Of a stretch of 52,815 nucleotides of DNA, positions 44,394 through 52,815 are shown in pieces. Within the stretch, counting starts at the first letter, position 1, and each line of letters starts with the position of its first letter. The stretch is taken from the NCBI GenBank assembly GCA_943908425.1, contig CALTTC010000015.1:1-52815 (forward strand), in the 5' to 3' direction. The notes beneath the pieces were generated by a model, which worked only from the letters and a program-made list of their open reading frames with translations, had not been told where the DNA came from and made no database searches. The position numbers were made by a program, and so were the translations under genes. The DNA is from an uncultured Moraxella sp. GTDB lineage: Bacteria; Pseudomonadota; Gammaproteobacteria; Pseudomonadales; Moraxellaceae.

Positions 44394-45152
44394 ATGTCCA
44401 CACACGATAGCATAAAAAACTTTGCGTATGATGAATCCGTACTGAACGGCAAAATTATTTTGGTAACAGGGGCAGGTGATGGCATTGGGCGAGTGGTTGC
44501 TAAAACCTATGCTAGGTGCGGGGCAACCGTGCTACTGCTTGGCAAAACTCAAGAAAAACTTGAGACGCTGTACGATGAGATTGAAGCAGAAGGCTTGCCA
44601 ACGCCTGCTATTTTGCCGATGGATTTGGCAACAGCGGATTTTGCATTGATGCGTGCGACCGCCGATTTGATTGAGCGTGAATTTGGGCGACTTGATGGGC
44701 TATTGCATAATGCCGGAATTTTGGGACAGTTAGCACCGCTTGAGATGTACGACCCCATTGGGTTTGAGAAGGTGTTACGGGTGAATATGACGTCCAATTT
44801 TTTACTTACCCAAACGTTATTGCCGTTATTAAAAACAAGCAAAAATGCGTCCGTTATTTTTACAACCAGTACGGTAGGACACGATTTGCGACCATTTTGG
44901 GGGGCGTATGCTTTGTCCAAGCAAGGGGTAGAGGGGCTGATGACGTTATTTGACTTGGAGACCAAAAACCATACATCGCTAAGATTTAATTGCATTAACC
45001 CTGGGGCGACCCGCACTAATATGCGCGCCCACGCTTATCCTGGCGAAAATCCAATGACCCTAAAAACGCCTGATGAGCTGGTGGCAGGCTATGTGGCATT
45101 GATGAGCGATGATTTTGCTTGTGTGCGTGGGCAGGTGGTGGATTTACAATAA
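44394..45152 (+). CDS. yciK: short-chain dehydrogenase/reductase, YciK type
   Basis: This 252-residue SDR has the NAD(P)-binding motif VTGAGDGIG (about residues 25-33), the NAG motif in LHNAGILG, and the catalytic Ser, Tyr and Lys in TSTVG and YALSKQ. CINPGATRTNMRAHAYPGE is typical of YciK. Its substrate is unknown. The gene ends 11 bp before the convergent parE stop. An AGGA site and an A-rich spacer precede the ATG. Confidence 0.88.
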   Translation: MSTHDSIKNFAYDESVLNGKIILVTGAGDGIGRVVAKTYARCGATVLLLGKTQEKLETLYDEIEAEGLPTPAILPMDLATADFALMRATADLIEREFGRLDGLLHNAGILGQLAPLEMYDPIGFEKVLRVNMTSNFLLTQTLLPLLKTSKNASVIFTTSTVGHDLRPFWGAYALSKQGVEGLMTLFDLETKNHTSLRFNCINPGATRTNMRAHAYPGENPMTLKTPDELVAGYVALMSDDFACVRGQVVDLQ

Positions 45153-45163
45153 ATGTTGTCCAA

Positions 45164-47044
45164 TCACAACTGCACCAAATCCCCCTTGTGTTCAAGCCAT
45201 ACTTTTCTGTCGCTGGCTCGTTTTTTGGCAAGGAGCATATCTAGCGTTTGTTTGGTGAGTGTATCACGGTCAAGCTTGATAAGCCGTCTTGTATCAGGGT
45301 GCATCGTCGTCTCTCGTAGCTGGTCAGGACTCATCTCGCCCAAGCCCTTAAAGCGGGTGATGTGGGCGGATTTGTTTTTGTGCTGTTTTAAAATGGCGGA
45401 CAATTCGTTATCGTCTAAGGCATAATGCACCTGTTTGCCAATGTCAATGCGGTACAAAGGTGGCATAGCAACAAATAAATGCCCTGCATCCACTACCGCT
45501 GTAAAGTGCTTGACAAATAAGGCACAAATCAGCGTGGCAATGTGCAGTCCATCGGAATCGGCGTCTGCCAAAATACAAATCTTATCATAGCGTAACTCAG
45601 ACAAATCATCGCTTGCAGGGTCCACGCCAATGGCAATGGCAATGTCGTGAATTTCTTGATTGCCAAGCAAGGTGTCGGGGGAAACTTCCCAAGCGTTCAA
45701 AATTTTGCCACGCAAGGGCAAGATGGCTTGAAAATGACGGTCTCGGGCTTGCTTGGCACTGCCCCCTGCTGAGTCGCCTTCTACCAAAAACAATTCTGCC
45801 CCATCACGCACGCCCCCACGACAATCGGCAAGCTTGCCTGGCAAGGCAGGGCCTTGGGTGATTTTTTTGCGAGCGATTTTTTGGGCGGATTTTAGCCGTT
45901 TGCCAGCTTTATTGATGGCAAGCTCGGCAATGGTGCGTGCGGTTTCGGCGTTTTGGTTTAGCCACAGACTAAACGCATCTTTGGCGATGGTCTGCATTAA
46001 AGCGGCCGCTTCTCGGCTGGATAGTCGCTCTTTGGTTTGACCGCTAAATTGTGGCTCGGCAAATTTGAGCGATAAGATAAAATTCACATCGTCCCAAACG
46101 TCATCGGCGGTTAATCGCACCGATTTTGGCAAAAGATTGTGCAAATCACAAAACTCACGCAAGGCATCGGTAATGCCTGTGCGTAGCCCATTGACGTGCG
46201 TACCGCCTTGAGCGGTGGGAATTAAATTAACATAGCTTTCTTGAATGGGCGTACCCCCATCGGGTAGCCACGATAAGGCAAAATCTGCTGTGCCACGCTC
46301 GCTGTTTTGGGTGGTTTGGGCTTGATGAATAAAACAAAAAGGGGGCTCTGGTATGGCGACATTATCGCCGATTTGCTCACTCAAATATTCGCTAAGACCA
46401 CCCAAAAATTGCCAAGTTATCGCCTCGTCATTGATTTCATCATAAAAATGCACGCTAAGACCTGCCAGTAGCACCGCTTTGGCTTTTAGGGTGTGCTTTA
46501 GGGCTTTGATGGCAAATTTGGGTTGGTCAAAATAAGAGTCATTGACCCAAAATTGCACTTTTGTGCCACGCATTTTTTTGTTTTTGGCGGGGGTTTGTGT
46601 CAAAGGGGCAGTCGGCGTGCCATTGTCAAAGGTCATCGTGTATTCATTGCCATCACGCCAAACTTGCACCAAAACCTTAGTGGATAAGGCATTGACCACG
46701 GATATGCCCACGCCGTGCAAACCGCCTGAAACGGCATAATTGTCGGTATTGAATTTGCCCCCTGCGTGCAGGCGAGTCAAAATCAGCTCAATGCCCGATT
46801 GCCCAAAAACAGGGTGAATGTCGGTTGGCATACCCCGCCCATCATCAAGCACCGACAGCGAGCCGTCTTTGTGCAAGGTTACGCTTATGCTTTTGGCGTG
46901 TCCGCCCAAGGCTTCATCAACGGCGTTGTCAATCACTTCTTGGGCAAGGTGATTGGGGCGTGTGGTGTCTGTGTACATACCGGGGCGGCGGCGGACAGGC
47001 TCTAGCCCTTCTAGTACTTCTAACTGTTGTGTGGTGTAGGTCAT
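45164..47044 (-). CDS. parE: DNA topoisomerase IV subunit B
   Basis: This 626-residue protein is the ATPase subunit that drives decatenation of sister chromosomes with ParC. The GHKL ATPase domain shows EVIDNAVDEALGG, LDDGRGMPTDIHP and GGLHGVGISVVNALS. The TOPRIM part has LVEGDSAGGSAKQARDR, PLRGKILN and ADADSDGLH (in place of the usual DADVDG). The ATG at 47044 begins MTYTTQQLEVLEGLEPVRRRPGMY, the normal family start; the frame stays open upstream without a homologous part. The yqiA gene upstream is a common neighbour. Confidence 0.97.
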   Translation of the reverse strand: MTYTTQQLEVLEGLEPVRRRPGMYTDTTRPNHLAQEVIDNAVDEALGGHAKSISVTLHKDGSLSVLDDGRGMPTDIHPVFGQSGIELILTRLHAGGKFNTDNYAVSGGLHGVGISVVNALSTKVLVQVWRDGNEYTMTFDNGTPTAPLTQTPAKNKKMRGTKVQFWVNDSYFDQPKFAIKALKHTLKAKAVLLAGLSVHFYDEINDEAITWQFLGGLSEYLSEQIGDNVAIPEPPFCFIHQAQTTQNSERGTADFALSWLPDGGTPIQESYVNLIPTAQGGTHVNGLRTGITDALREFCDLHNLLPKSVRLTADDVWDDVNFILSLKFAEPQFSGQTKERLSSREAAALMQTIAKDAFSLWLNQNAETARTIAELAINKAGKRLKSAQKIARKKITQGPALPGKLADCRGGVRDGAELFLVEGDSAGGSAKQARDRHFQAILPLRGKILNAWEVSPDTLLGNQEIHDIAIAIGVDPASDDLSELRYDKICILADADSDGLHIATLICALFVKHFTAVVDAGHLFVAMPPLYRIDIGKQVHYALDDNELSAILKQHKNKSAHITRFKGLGEMSPDQLRETTMHPDTRRLIKLDRDTLTKQTLDMLLAKKRASDRKVWLEHKGDLVQL

Positions 47045-47606
47045 AGTTTTAATAAAGTTGTGATTGTTTGAGTGGCTTTGGGTTGCTAGGTTTGCATTAT
47101 TGTCTGTTACTAATATTGAAGTTAAGTGATTGATTTTTAAGCTATTAAATTTTAAGCGAATAAACTTCAAGCGAATAAACTTTAAGCGAGTAAGTTACCA
47201 AATGATTGAACTACCTAAAATCAACCTTGAAAAGCATTATCTATTATCATCATTGCCAAGTTGGTTTATCAAAGCTTGGTATAAAATTTAGCGTTAAGTT
47301 TTGGTTTAATTTAATGCTGGTCATCATCAAACTTTAGTACCTTAAATTTTTAACAACACAAGCCTTTAACAAACAGCGTAAGCCTTTAACAGCGTAAGCT
47401 TAAACTTGAATAACTTAATTGAATAGCTTAAGTATTAAATAGCTTAAGTAAACTGATAAACACCCAAAGCTTAACTGCCCCCCTTTTTTTTGTCATTAAA
47501 GTGTTTGGCGTGCTTGGTTAAGGGGGGGGCTTGATGATAACTTTTTTGCTGATTTTAAGGGGTTTATTTTAAGTTTACTGATTTTGGGCAAATGGATAGC
47601 TTAGCA
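47045..47606. other. AT-rich region between yqiA and parE
   Basis: About 560 bp with short imperfect repeats (AGCGTAAGCCTTTAA near 47370-47400 and AATAGCTTAAGT near 47420-47450). An unusual pair of homopolymer runs, GCCCCCC followed by T8 at about 47478-47493 and AAGGGGGGGGC at about 47520-47530, can fold into a hairpin and may terminate yqiA transcription. No gene is visible. Confidence 0.5.
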
Positions 47607-48212
47607 TTATTTTTGCCCAAGGGCAACCGCCCAGTCTACCACTTTGGCGACAAGCTCTGGATAGTCGCTGATGCGGTGGTCGCCCCCTGCTTGGGTGAGT
47701 ACACTGGCATTTTTGGTAAGATAAAAAGCTTCGCTGGCTTTGGCGTCTAGCAGTTCATCGCCAAGTTTTAATAGGACGCCCACACGTTCTGGATAAGCGA
47801 CTGTTAATTGATGTTCAAAAAACCACGCCAAATCCTGATACAAAATCGCCCAGCCCCCATCGGTGGTATAAATGATGGTGTCATCGCTTGGGGTGATTTT
47901 GGGTGTTTTGGCATTGTCGTCCAAAAACCGCTGAAAGCTTAAATCAGGGCGAATGCTTGGGTTTAATAAAATACAAGGCGTGCCTGTCATATCCGACAAT
48001 AAATTAGCAAAATAGCCCCCAAGCGAGCTACCAATCAGTACGGTATTTTGGTCAAGCAAAGGGGTAACGCTTTTAATCACTTCATTGGGCGGGCAGTTCA
48101 GATTGGGGCGGATAACGTCAATGCCAAGTTGCTTAGCGTATTGTGCGGTCAATAAAGCTTTGGTGGCATTGGGGTCGCTGTCTAGTCCGTGTAGGTAGAT
48201 AAGGGTGGTCAT
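47607..48212 (-). CDS. yqiA: YqiA-type esterase
   Basis: This 201-residue alpha/beta hydrolase has the family start LIYLHGLDSDPNATKA, the nucleophile elbow VLIGSSLGGYFA (Ser), a later Asp in KLGDELLD and the catalytic His in AGGDHRISDY. YqiA of E. coli has esterase activity toward short acyl esters and lies next to parE, as here (parE starts about 560 bp downstream). Length is typical. The ATG start lies 163 bp from the divergent regulator ATG. Confidence 0.88.
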   Translation of the reverse strand: MTTLIYLHGLDSDPNATKALLTAQYAKQLGIDVIRPNLNCPPNEVIKSVTPLLDQNTVLIGSSLGGYFANLLSDMTGTPCILLNPSIRPDLSFQRFLDDNAKTPKITPSDDTIIYTTDGGWAILYQDLAWFFEHQLTVAYPERVGVLLKLGDELLDAKASEAFYLTKNASVLTQAGGDHRISDYPELVAKVVDWAVALGQK

Positions 48213-48375
48213 AGAGAAATCTTTTATAAATAGCTTATTTTATAAAATTGCTTGGGTCTAGAGTGTAAATATTTGGCAACTTTATTGTTAATTTTTGTTT
48301 AACAATTGCCACAGCATTTTTTAAACGTTCTATAATAGTTCATATATATTGCTAGGCACAGGGTTAAGGAGAGTT

Positions 48376-49101
48376 ATGCAAGTGTTTATTGCCGGTTATG
48401 ACAGCACCGCTTGCGAACGTTTTGCACGGATTGTAAAGACGCTCGGCTATCAAGCGCTGCCTAGTGCACCCACCACTCACGAATTAGCAGAGCAAATCAC
48501 CCGTAAGCGCCCTGAGGTGCTCCTCTTATCGCTCCCCATAGCGGAGATAGATACGCTTTGCACGCAAGTTTATCAGCAACCAAATTATCGCCCTGCGGTG
48601 ATTGTTGTGGGGTCTGCCGATGCTTGCTGTGCTCAGTTATTTGCGTTAAATGTCAGTGCTTATCTTACCCCGCCTGTTGCCAAAGAAACCTTAGCAAGCT
48701 GTCTTACCAAGGTGAGCACCCCAAACGCCGCCCAAATGTGGGCGTTAAGTCACGCTGATACGGCTAAGGAGCAGTATTTTATTAGCGCACGCACGCACCG
48801 TGGGGTGCAGATGGTCCGCCTAAGCGATGTTTATTATGCTTTGTCTGACCAAAAATACGTTAAAATCCGCCATAAAGATGGGTCGGTGTTAATTGATGGC
48901 AGTTTGCGTGATTTAGAGCAAAAATTTGGCGAAAAGTTATTACGTATTCATCGCAATGCCTTGGTGAACATTAAGTATTTAGATTTGTTAGAAACCGTGA
49001 GCAGTGGACAATATCAAGTACGCTTTTTGGGGATAGAGGATGTGCTTGCGGTATCACGCCGTCATTTACCGGCTTTGCGTGATAAAATCTACAATCGCTA
49101 A
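48376..49101 (+). CDS. AlgR-like LytTR regulator with degenerate receiver
   Basis: The C-terminal ~105 residues form a LytTR DNA-binding domain (YALSDQKYVKIRHKDGSVLIDGSLRDLEQKF in parts, then LLRIHRNALVNIKYLD and VSRRHLPALRDKI). The N-terminal ~120 residues have the shape of a response-regulator receiver but lack its chemistry. The phospho-acceptor Asp is Ser52 (EVLLLSLPIAE), the N-terminal acidic pair is replaced by AGYD, and the conserved KP is PP (YLTPPVAKE). So it is unlikely to be phosphorylated. AAGGAG precedes the ATG at 48376. As in related genomes it lies directly upstream of hemC. Confidence 0.85.
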   Translation: MQVFIAGYDSTACERFARIVKTLGYQALPSAPTTHELAEQITRKRPEVLLLSLPIAEIDTLCTQVYQQPNYRPAVIVVGSADACCAQLFALNVSAYLTPPVAKETLASCLTKVSTPNAAQMWALSHADTAKEQYFISARTHRGVQMVRLSDVYYALSDQKYVKIRHKDGSVLIDGSLRDLEQKFGEKLLRIHRNALVNIKYLDLLETVSSGQYQVRFLGIEDVLAVSRRHLPALRDKIYNR

Positions 49102-49184
49102 ACGCCTATTTTTTGTCGCTTCCCTAAAATTTTGGTTTTTGGCGAAGTTGTGCTAAAGTAAGCAAAATTTTAGCCATCAAGATT

Positions 49185-50138
49185 ATGCCAGCACCTTATT
49201 CACAGATTACCATTGCCACCCGTCAAAGTCCACTTGCCTTGTGGCAGGCAAACTTTATTAAAGAATTATTACTCAAAAATTATCCCACATTGACCGTGTC
49301 GCTTTTGACAATGACCACCCAAGGCGATAAGATTTTGGATACCCCGCTTGCCAAAATCGGCGGTAAGGGATTGTTTGTCAAAGAATTGGAGCAAGCCTTA
49401 TTAAATGGGCGTGCCGATATGGCGGTACATTCACTAAAAGATGTGCCGATGGTATTGCCTGATGGGCTTATACTGGCCACATTTTGTAAACGCCACAGCC
49501 CAACCGATGCGTTTGTTTCTAATCATTATGCAAGCCTTGACGATTTGCCAAAAGGGGCAATCGTTGGTACGTCAAGCTTACGCCGTGAGTGTCAAGTGCG
49601 TGCCTATCGTCCTGATTTGCAGGTGTTATCATTGCGTGGTAATGTCGGCACACGCCTGTCCAAACTAGACAATGGTGATTATGATGCGATTATTTTGGCA
49701 AGCAGTGGGCTTAATCGCCTTGAGCTAGGTTACCGTATCCGCACTGAGTTGCCTACGCAATTATCCCTGCCTGCGGTAGGACAAGGCGTACTTGCCATAG
49801 AGTGCCGAGATGATAAGCACTTGCGTGAACTTGTCGCCCCCTTAGATGATATGCCGACACGGCTTTGTGCCAGTGCAGAGCGTGCGATGAACAAGGCGTT
49901 AAATGGTGGCTGTCAAGTGCCGATTGCAGGATTTGCAACTTTAAATGGTAATGACTTAACCATGGAAGGGCGAGTTGGTACGCCTGATGGCACCCAGCTA
50001 TTAAAAGTGGTAAGACAGCACCGCTTGACTGGCGATAGTAGCACTTGGCAGGCACAAGCGGTCGCACTTGGTAATGCCGTCGCCGATGAGTTATTGGCAC
50101 AAGGGGCTGGGGCGATTTTGCAGGTTTTGTATGAATAG
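49185..50138 (+). CDS. hemC: porphobilinogen deaminase
   Basis: This 317-residue enzyme polymerises four porphobilinogens to hydroxymethylbilane in haem synthesis. Typical stretches are TIATRQSPLALWQANFI, GGKGLFVKELEQALL, MAVHSLKDVPM, GTSSLRRECQ and LRGNVGTRLSKLD. The dipyrromethane cofactor Cys is in LNGGCQVPIAGFA. The gene lies about 80 bp downstream of the AlgR-like regulator and is followed by hemD. Confidence 0.98.
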   Translation: MPAPYSQITIATRQSPLALWQANFIKELLLKNYPTLTVSLLTMTTQGDKILDTPLAKIGGKGLFVKELEQALLNGRADMAVHSLKDVPMVLPDGLILATFCKRHSPTDAFVSNHYASLDDLPKGAIVGTSSLRRECQVRAYRPDLQVLSLRGNVGTRLSKLDNGDYDAIILASSGLNRLELGYRIRTELPTQLSLPAVGQGVLAIECRDDKHLRELVAPLDDMPTRLCASAERAMNKALNGGCQVPIAGFATLNGNDLTMEGRVGTPDGTQLLKVVRQHRLTGDSSTWQAQAVALGNAVADELLAQGAGAILQVLYE

Positions 50139-50201
50139 CGTTGGTACAAATTGCATTAGCAAAAATTGCATTGGTATAAATCGCGTTTTATTTGGTCAAT
50201 A

Positions 50202-50984
50202 ATGCAACCAATATTTATCAATACCCGCCCTAAAACGTATCACAAGCCCCTAGACAAGGTGGCAAATCTGGCAACGGTACACGCGTTGCCACTGCTAAGC
50301 TTGCAGACAAAGCCTCTAACGCCACAGGAAACAATAGCACAATCTTGGTTATTGGCGTGTGCGTATCGGGTGCTTATTGTAGTGAGCGTAACCGCTGCCA
50401 AAATTGCTTTGGCTTCTTTGAGTGCTAGTGAGCGACATAGGCTTGCTACTTTATCCAAAGAAAAGCTAGCGGTAGTGGCGGTCGGCGAAGCCACAAAAGC
50501 GTATTTACGTGGGCAAGGTCTAAATGTTGTTATCCCAAAAATTGCAAGCAACGAAGGAATGATGGCAATGCCTTTATTGCAAGACTTAACCACGCTTGAC
50601 AAAGTGCTATTTTGGCGTGGGGTTGGGGGGCGCACGTTATTGGTGGATTATCTACGCAATAAAGGCATAACGGTTGATGCCGTTGCTTGGTATGAGCGCA
50701 CTTGCCCACAAGATTTATTGGTAAATAGTGCACAGCTTATTGCCCGCTATGATTTTCGCCAAGTGTTGGGATTAATGCTAATTAGCAGTGGCACGGCGTG
50801 GAAGCATTGGCAACAGGTGACAAAAGCGCTTGATTATGATAGTCGCCATCTGACTTATTTGACGCTTGGTGCACGGCTTACGGCGCTAGTCGCCCCCCAT
50901 GCACGAACGTTTCGCCTTGACGCCTTGGATGACGAGACGTTATTTTTATCTATTGACGCATTATTAAATCATTATGACCGATAA
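50202..50984 (+). CDS. hemD: uroporphyrinogen-III synthase
   Basis: This 260-residue protein is the cyclising enzyme that follows HemC. Family conservation is low, but the start MQPIFINTRP (related to VTRP), VSVTAAKIALASL, VVAVGEATKAYLRGQG, VLFWRGVGGRTLLVDYLRNKG (in parts) and VDAVAWYERTCP fit HemD well. I choose the ATG at 50202 over an upstream TTG at 50166. The 3' end overlaps the hemX-like gene by 11 bp, indicating coupling. Confidence 0.92.
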   Translation: MQPIFINTRPKTYHKPLDKVANLATVHALPLLSLQTKPLTPQETIAQSWLLACAYRVLIVVSVTAAKIALASLSASERHRLATLSKEKLAVVAVGEATKAYLRGQGLNVVIPKIASNEGMMAMPLLQDLTTLDKVLFWRGVGGRTLLVDYLRNKGITVDAVAWYERTCPQDLLVNSAQLIARYDFRQVLGLMLISSGTAWKHWQQVTKALDYDSRHLTYLTLGARLTALVAPHARTFRLDALDDETLFLSIDALLNHYDR

Positions 50985-51825
50985 ACACAAAAGCGAGCAA
51001 AAGCCTGCCAATAGACGTACCGCCGAACAAAACGCCCAAGCACGCTTGGTGCTGATTCAACTATTATGGCTGTTTATGGCAATTATTGTGGCGGGTATTG
51101 TATGGCTTGCCAATAATCAGCGCAAATTGTCCTTGCACGTGGAGGAGCGCCTAAAAATCACCGATACATTTAATAGTCGGATGAACGATATGGACGACCG
51201 CATTTTTGCGATGGCGCCCACCGATACCCAGCCTGTCACCGATGGTAGTGCCCAAAATGATTTGCAACTGACCGCTATTCAGCTGGCAACCGCGCAACGC
51301 TTGTATTTTGATGGGGATTATAAGGCGGCGATTGAGATTTTGACGGCGATTGATTGGCAATTGGGCAACGATGCGCTAAATTTATCTGCGCCCATTAAGT
51401 CAGCACTCAAAACCGCCATTAAACAAGACATTAGCGCCATTAATACCTTGCGTAACCAAACCGATCCGTGGCAAGCGGATATGATTCGCTTACGCCAATT
51501 GCAAAATTTTACCAAAACGTTAAAGGGTGAGGGCATTTTGCAAAAAGAGCTGATACTGCACGATATTAACCTGCTAATCACCCTAACGCTTGGGGTCGCC
51601 GCGATGCGTGAGCGAGAAACGATGGTCATTTATCTAAATGAAATGCTTGTAAAATACCGTCAATTACAGCCGTTTTATCCGCTTAACGATACAGAATCAC
51701 TTACCACTGCTGATAGCGGTGATATTGACAGTATCAATAAGGCAATCACGGTGGTGGAGACGCTTATTAACGCCCCGCCACGCTTAGCTCCATTAAAAAG
51801 CTTTGAGTTATTAAATAGCAAATAA
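50974..51825 (+). CDS. HemX-like membrane-anchored protein
   Basis: This 283-residue protein has a basic N-terminus, one transmembrane helix (about residues 29-46, LIQLLWLFMAIIVAGIVW), and a helical periplasmic or membrane-proximal domain. It resembles HemX, an accessory protein encoded after hemD in many gammaproteobacteria. Its precise role in haem synthesis is not settled. It lacks the HemY-like second gene usual in some relatives. The start overlaps hemD. Confidence 0.72.
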   Translation: MTDKHKSEQKPANRRTAEQNAQARLVLIQLLWLFMAIIVAGIVWLANNQRKLSLHVEERLKITDTFNSRMNDMDDRIFAMAPTDTQPVTDGSAQNDLQLTAIQLATAQRLYFDGDYKAAIEILTAIDWQLGNDALNLSAPIKSALKTAIKQDISAINTLRNQTDPWQADMIRLRQLQNFTKTLKGEGILQKELILHDINLLITLTLGVAAMRERETMVIYLNEMLVKYRQLQPFYPLNDTESLTTADSGDIDSINKAITVVETLINAPPRLAPLKSFELLNSK

Positions 51826-52201
51826 GGGCAAACAACAGTGAGTTAAGGTGCAAGTTTTTAAACTACGTAATGAGCTTATTTTAGGTATTAATCATCAAGT
51901 TAGGGCGGTTAAATATTGATTATTAAAATACTGACACGGTAAGGCTTGGGCTAATATTTTTTAAAATCTATTTAAAACCCTTATCAATAAAGGGTAAGAA
52001 TGAAATACCAAAGACTGTACAAGCCTACAAATCAAGGGATATTAAACAAAAACCGCCCAAGCCCATAAAGCTAATGACAATGATTGCTCGTAAGCGTTGA
52101 TTCATAAGTGTGTTAGTAGGTAAGCTTAATTAAAAGTTTAACAGATAAATTCAATTTAAATAAATTAAATCAATTAACTAGGAACTGTAATGCCCTGTTA
52201 A
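51826..52201. other. intergenic region with long inverted repeats
   Basis: No gene is visible in these ~375 bp apart from the short reading ATG CCC TGT TAA at 52190. Two inverted repeats compete for the same partner: GGGCGGTT (51903-51910) with AACCGCCC (52051-52058), and GGCTTGGGC (51943-51951) with GCCCAAGCC (52055-52063). A smaller hairpin CCCTT/AAGGG lies near 51980. Whether these form in RNA is unknown. Confidence 0.45.
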
Positions 52202-52657
52202 GTGAGTGATAAAATGCCAAAAAATGATGATAGCCTAAAATTTACTGTACCAAAAGCGTTGTCGGCGTGCGTATGGGTGGGTCGGCAAAATGTTGCAACA
52301 AGCGATATTGATGGCTATGGACACGTTAATAATATCCAGTATTACCGCTATGCCCAAACAGCCCGTATAGGCTATTTTGCACAATTAGCATTGGGAGATG
52401 ATAGCTTTACCATTGTGGCCGCCAATAGCTGTCGTTATCTAAGGCAGGTGCATTATCCTGATACATTAATGGTGGGCGTATGTGTTAAGCACATTGGCAC
52501 AACAAGCTTAACTCACGAATATTTGTTTTTTAGTGAACGCCAAAACCAAATCGTTGCTATCGGCGAAGCGGTGATTGTGGTGATGGATAAAAAAAGCCAA
52601 ACAAAACGAGCAATCAGTGATGATGAACGCAAGCGTATGATGACATTTGCAGGTTAG
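52202..52657 (+). CDS. hotdog-fold acyl-CoA thioesterase
   Basis: This ~150-residue protein is a hotdog-fold thioesterase of the 4-hydroxybenzoyl-CoA thioesterase type. The active-site motif is DIDGYGHVNNIQYYRYAQTAR (conserved Asp, Gly-His-Val-Asn-Asn), followed by RYLRQVHYPDTLMVGV and HEYLFFSERQ. The physiological substrate is unknown. The start is uncertain. GTG at 52202 and ATG at 52214 both work. Upstream, AGGA precedes ATG at 52190, but that frame stops after three codons (TAA) just before the GTG, so initiation may be by re-initiation or at 52214. Confidence 0.85.
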   Translation: MSDKMPKNDDSLKFTVPKALSACVWVGRQNVATSDIDGYGHVNNIQYYRYAQTARIGYFAQLALGDDSFTIVAANSCRYLRQVHYPDTLMVGVCVKHIGTTSLTHEYLFFSERQNQIVAIGEAVIVVMDKKSQTKRAISDDERKRMMTFAG

Positions 52658-52753
52658 TTTGGCTTGTGCGTATAATTAAAAAACCAAGAACAATCGTTGC
52701 CCTTGCAAGATTTTAATAAAAAACACTTGACACAAGCGATAATATCGCAACAA

Positions 52754-52815
52754 TTAGCCGTTAGCCGTTAGCCGTTAGCCGTTAGCCGTTAGCCGTTAGC
52801 CGTTAGCCGTTAGCC
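52754..52815. repeat. 7-bp tandem repeat (TTAGCCG) at right edge
   Basis: Nearly nine perfect copies of TTAGCCG run from 52754 to the end of the window. The tract lies about 96 bp downstream of the thioesterase stop. The true length is unknown because it is cut by the window edge. Its unit is unrelated to that at the left edge. Confidence 0.95.

Noticed and set aside
45164..47170. parE starting at 47170 with 42 extra N-terminal residues
   Set aside because: The extra residues are low-complexity and unlike the family; the normal ParE start is at 47044.

Overview
The window looks like a chromosomal segment from the Moraxellaceae (a Moraxella- or Psychrobacter-like gammaproteobacterium). The base composition is AT-leaning, and three conserved blocks support this placement: yqiA-parE, dsbA/ubiG/mupP/yciK, and algR/hemC/hemD/hemX. 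Both ends lie inside short tandem repeats (an 8-bp unit on the left, a 7-bp unit on the right), so it may be a contig that broke at repeats.

Layout. 1-2.9 kb: darP, rapZ, a secreted small protein and panC, all on the minus strand. 3.0-15.3 kb: a complete type I-F CRISPR-Cas locus on the minus strand, in transcription order cas1, cas2-3, csy1, csy2, csy3, cas6f, leader, then an array of 55 repeats and 54 spacers. 15.8-17.7 kb: truB and rbfA. 17.9-23.3 kb: two DUF2382 stress-type proteins and a CmpA/NrtA-type ABC importer. 23.9-28.6 kb: arginase, glmS and an ornithine decarboxylase-type enzyme. 28.8-34.5 kb: a defence-type operon. 34.7-52.7 kb: tRNA-Ser(GGA) and housekeeping genes (pepD, rimI, two NUDIX genes, rsfS, a NYN protein, psd, dtd, dsbA, ubiG, mupP, yciK, parE, yqiA, an AlgR-like regulator, hemCDX, a thioesterase).

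Two regions stand out. First, between cas2-3 and csy1, on the strand opposite to the cas genes, lies a miniature crRNA-like gene: a consensus-like promoter, a degenerate repeat with an intact 8-nt handle, a 21-nt guide, and a second degenerate repeat whose stem is preserved by paired changes. The guide matches the csy1 promoter region next to a CC PAM. Over its first 16 positions the only mismatches are at 6 and 12, the positions that are flipped out in type I effector complexes. This is strong sequence evidence for a CreR-type RNA through which the Csy complex represses its own operon.

Second, the operon at 28.9-34.5 kb encodes an HTH regulator, an AAA+ ATPase, a helical protein of unknown family, a ZorA-like MotA/ExbB motor protein with a long coiled-coil tail, and a ZorB-like MotB/OmpA protein, followed by the decayed remains of a HEPN-family RNase gene. 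The ZorA/ZorB pair is Zorya-like, but the partner genes do not match the Zorya effectors I know (ZorC/D, ZorE, ZorF/G), so it may be an undescribed motor-driven defence system. A perfect 7-5-7 inverted repeat in front of the regulator is a likely operator.

The CRISPR array is well preserved, with a consensus-like promoter ending at the first repeat, spacer duplications, and two overlapping spacers that reveal a CC PAM and a repetitive protein-coding target. All assignments come from reading the sequence; no database searches were run.
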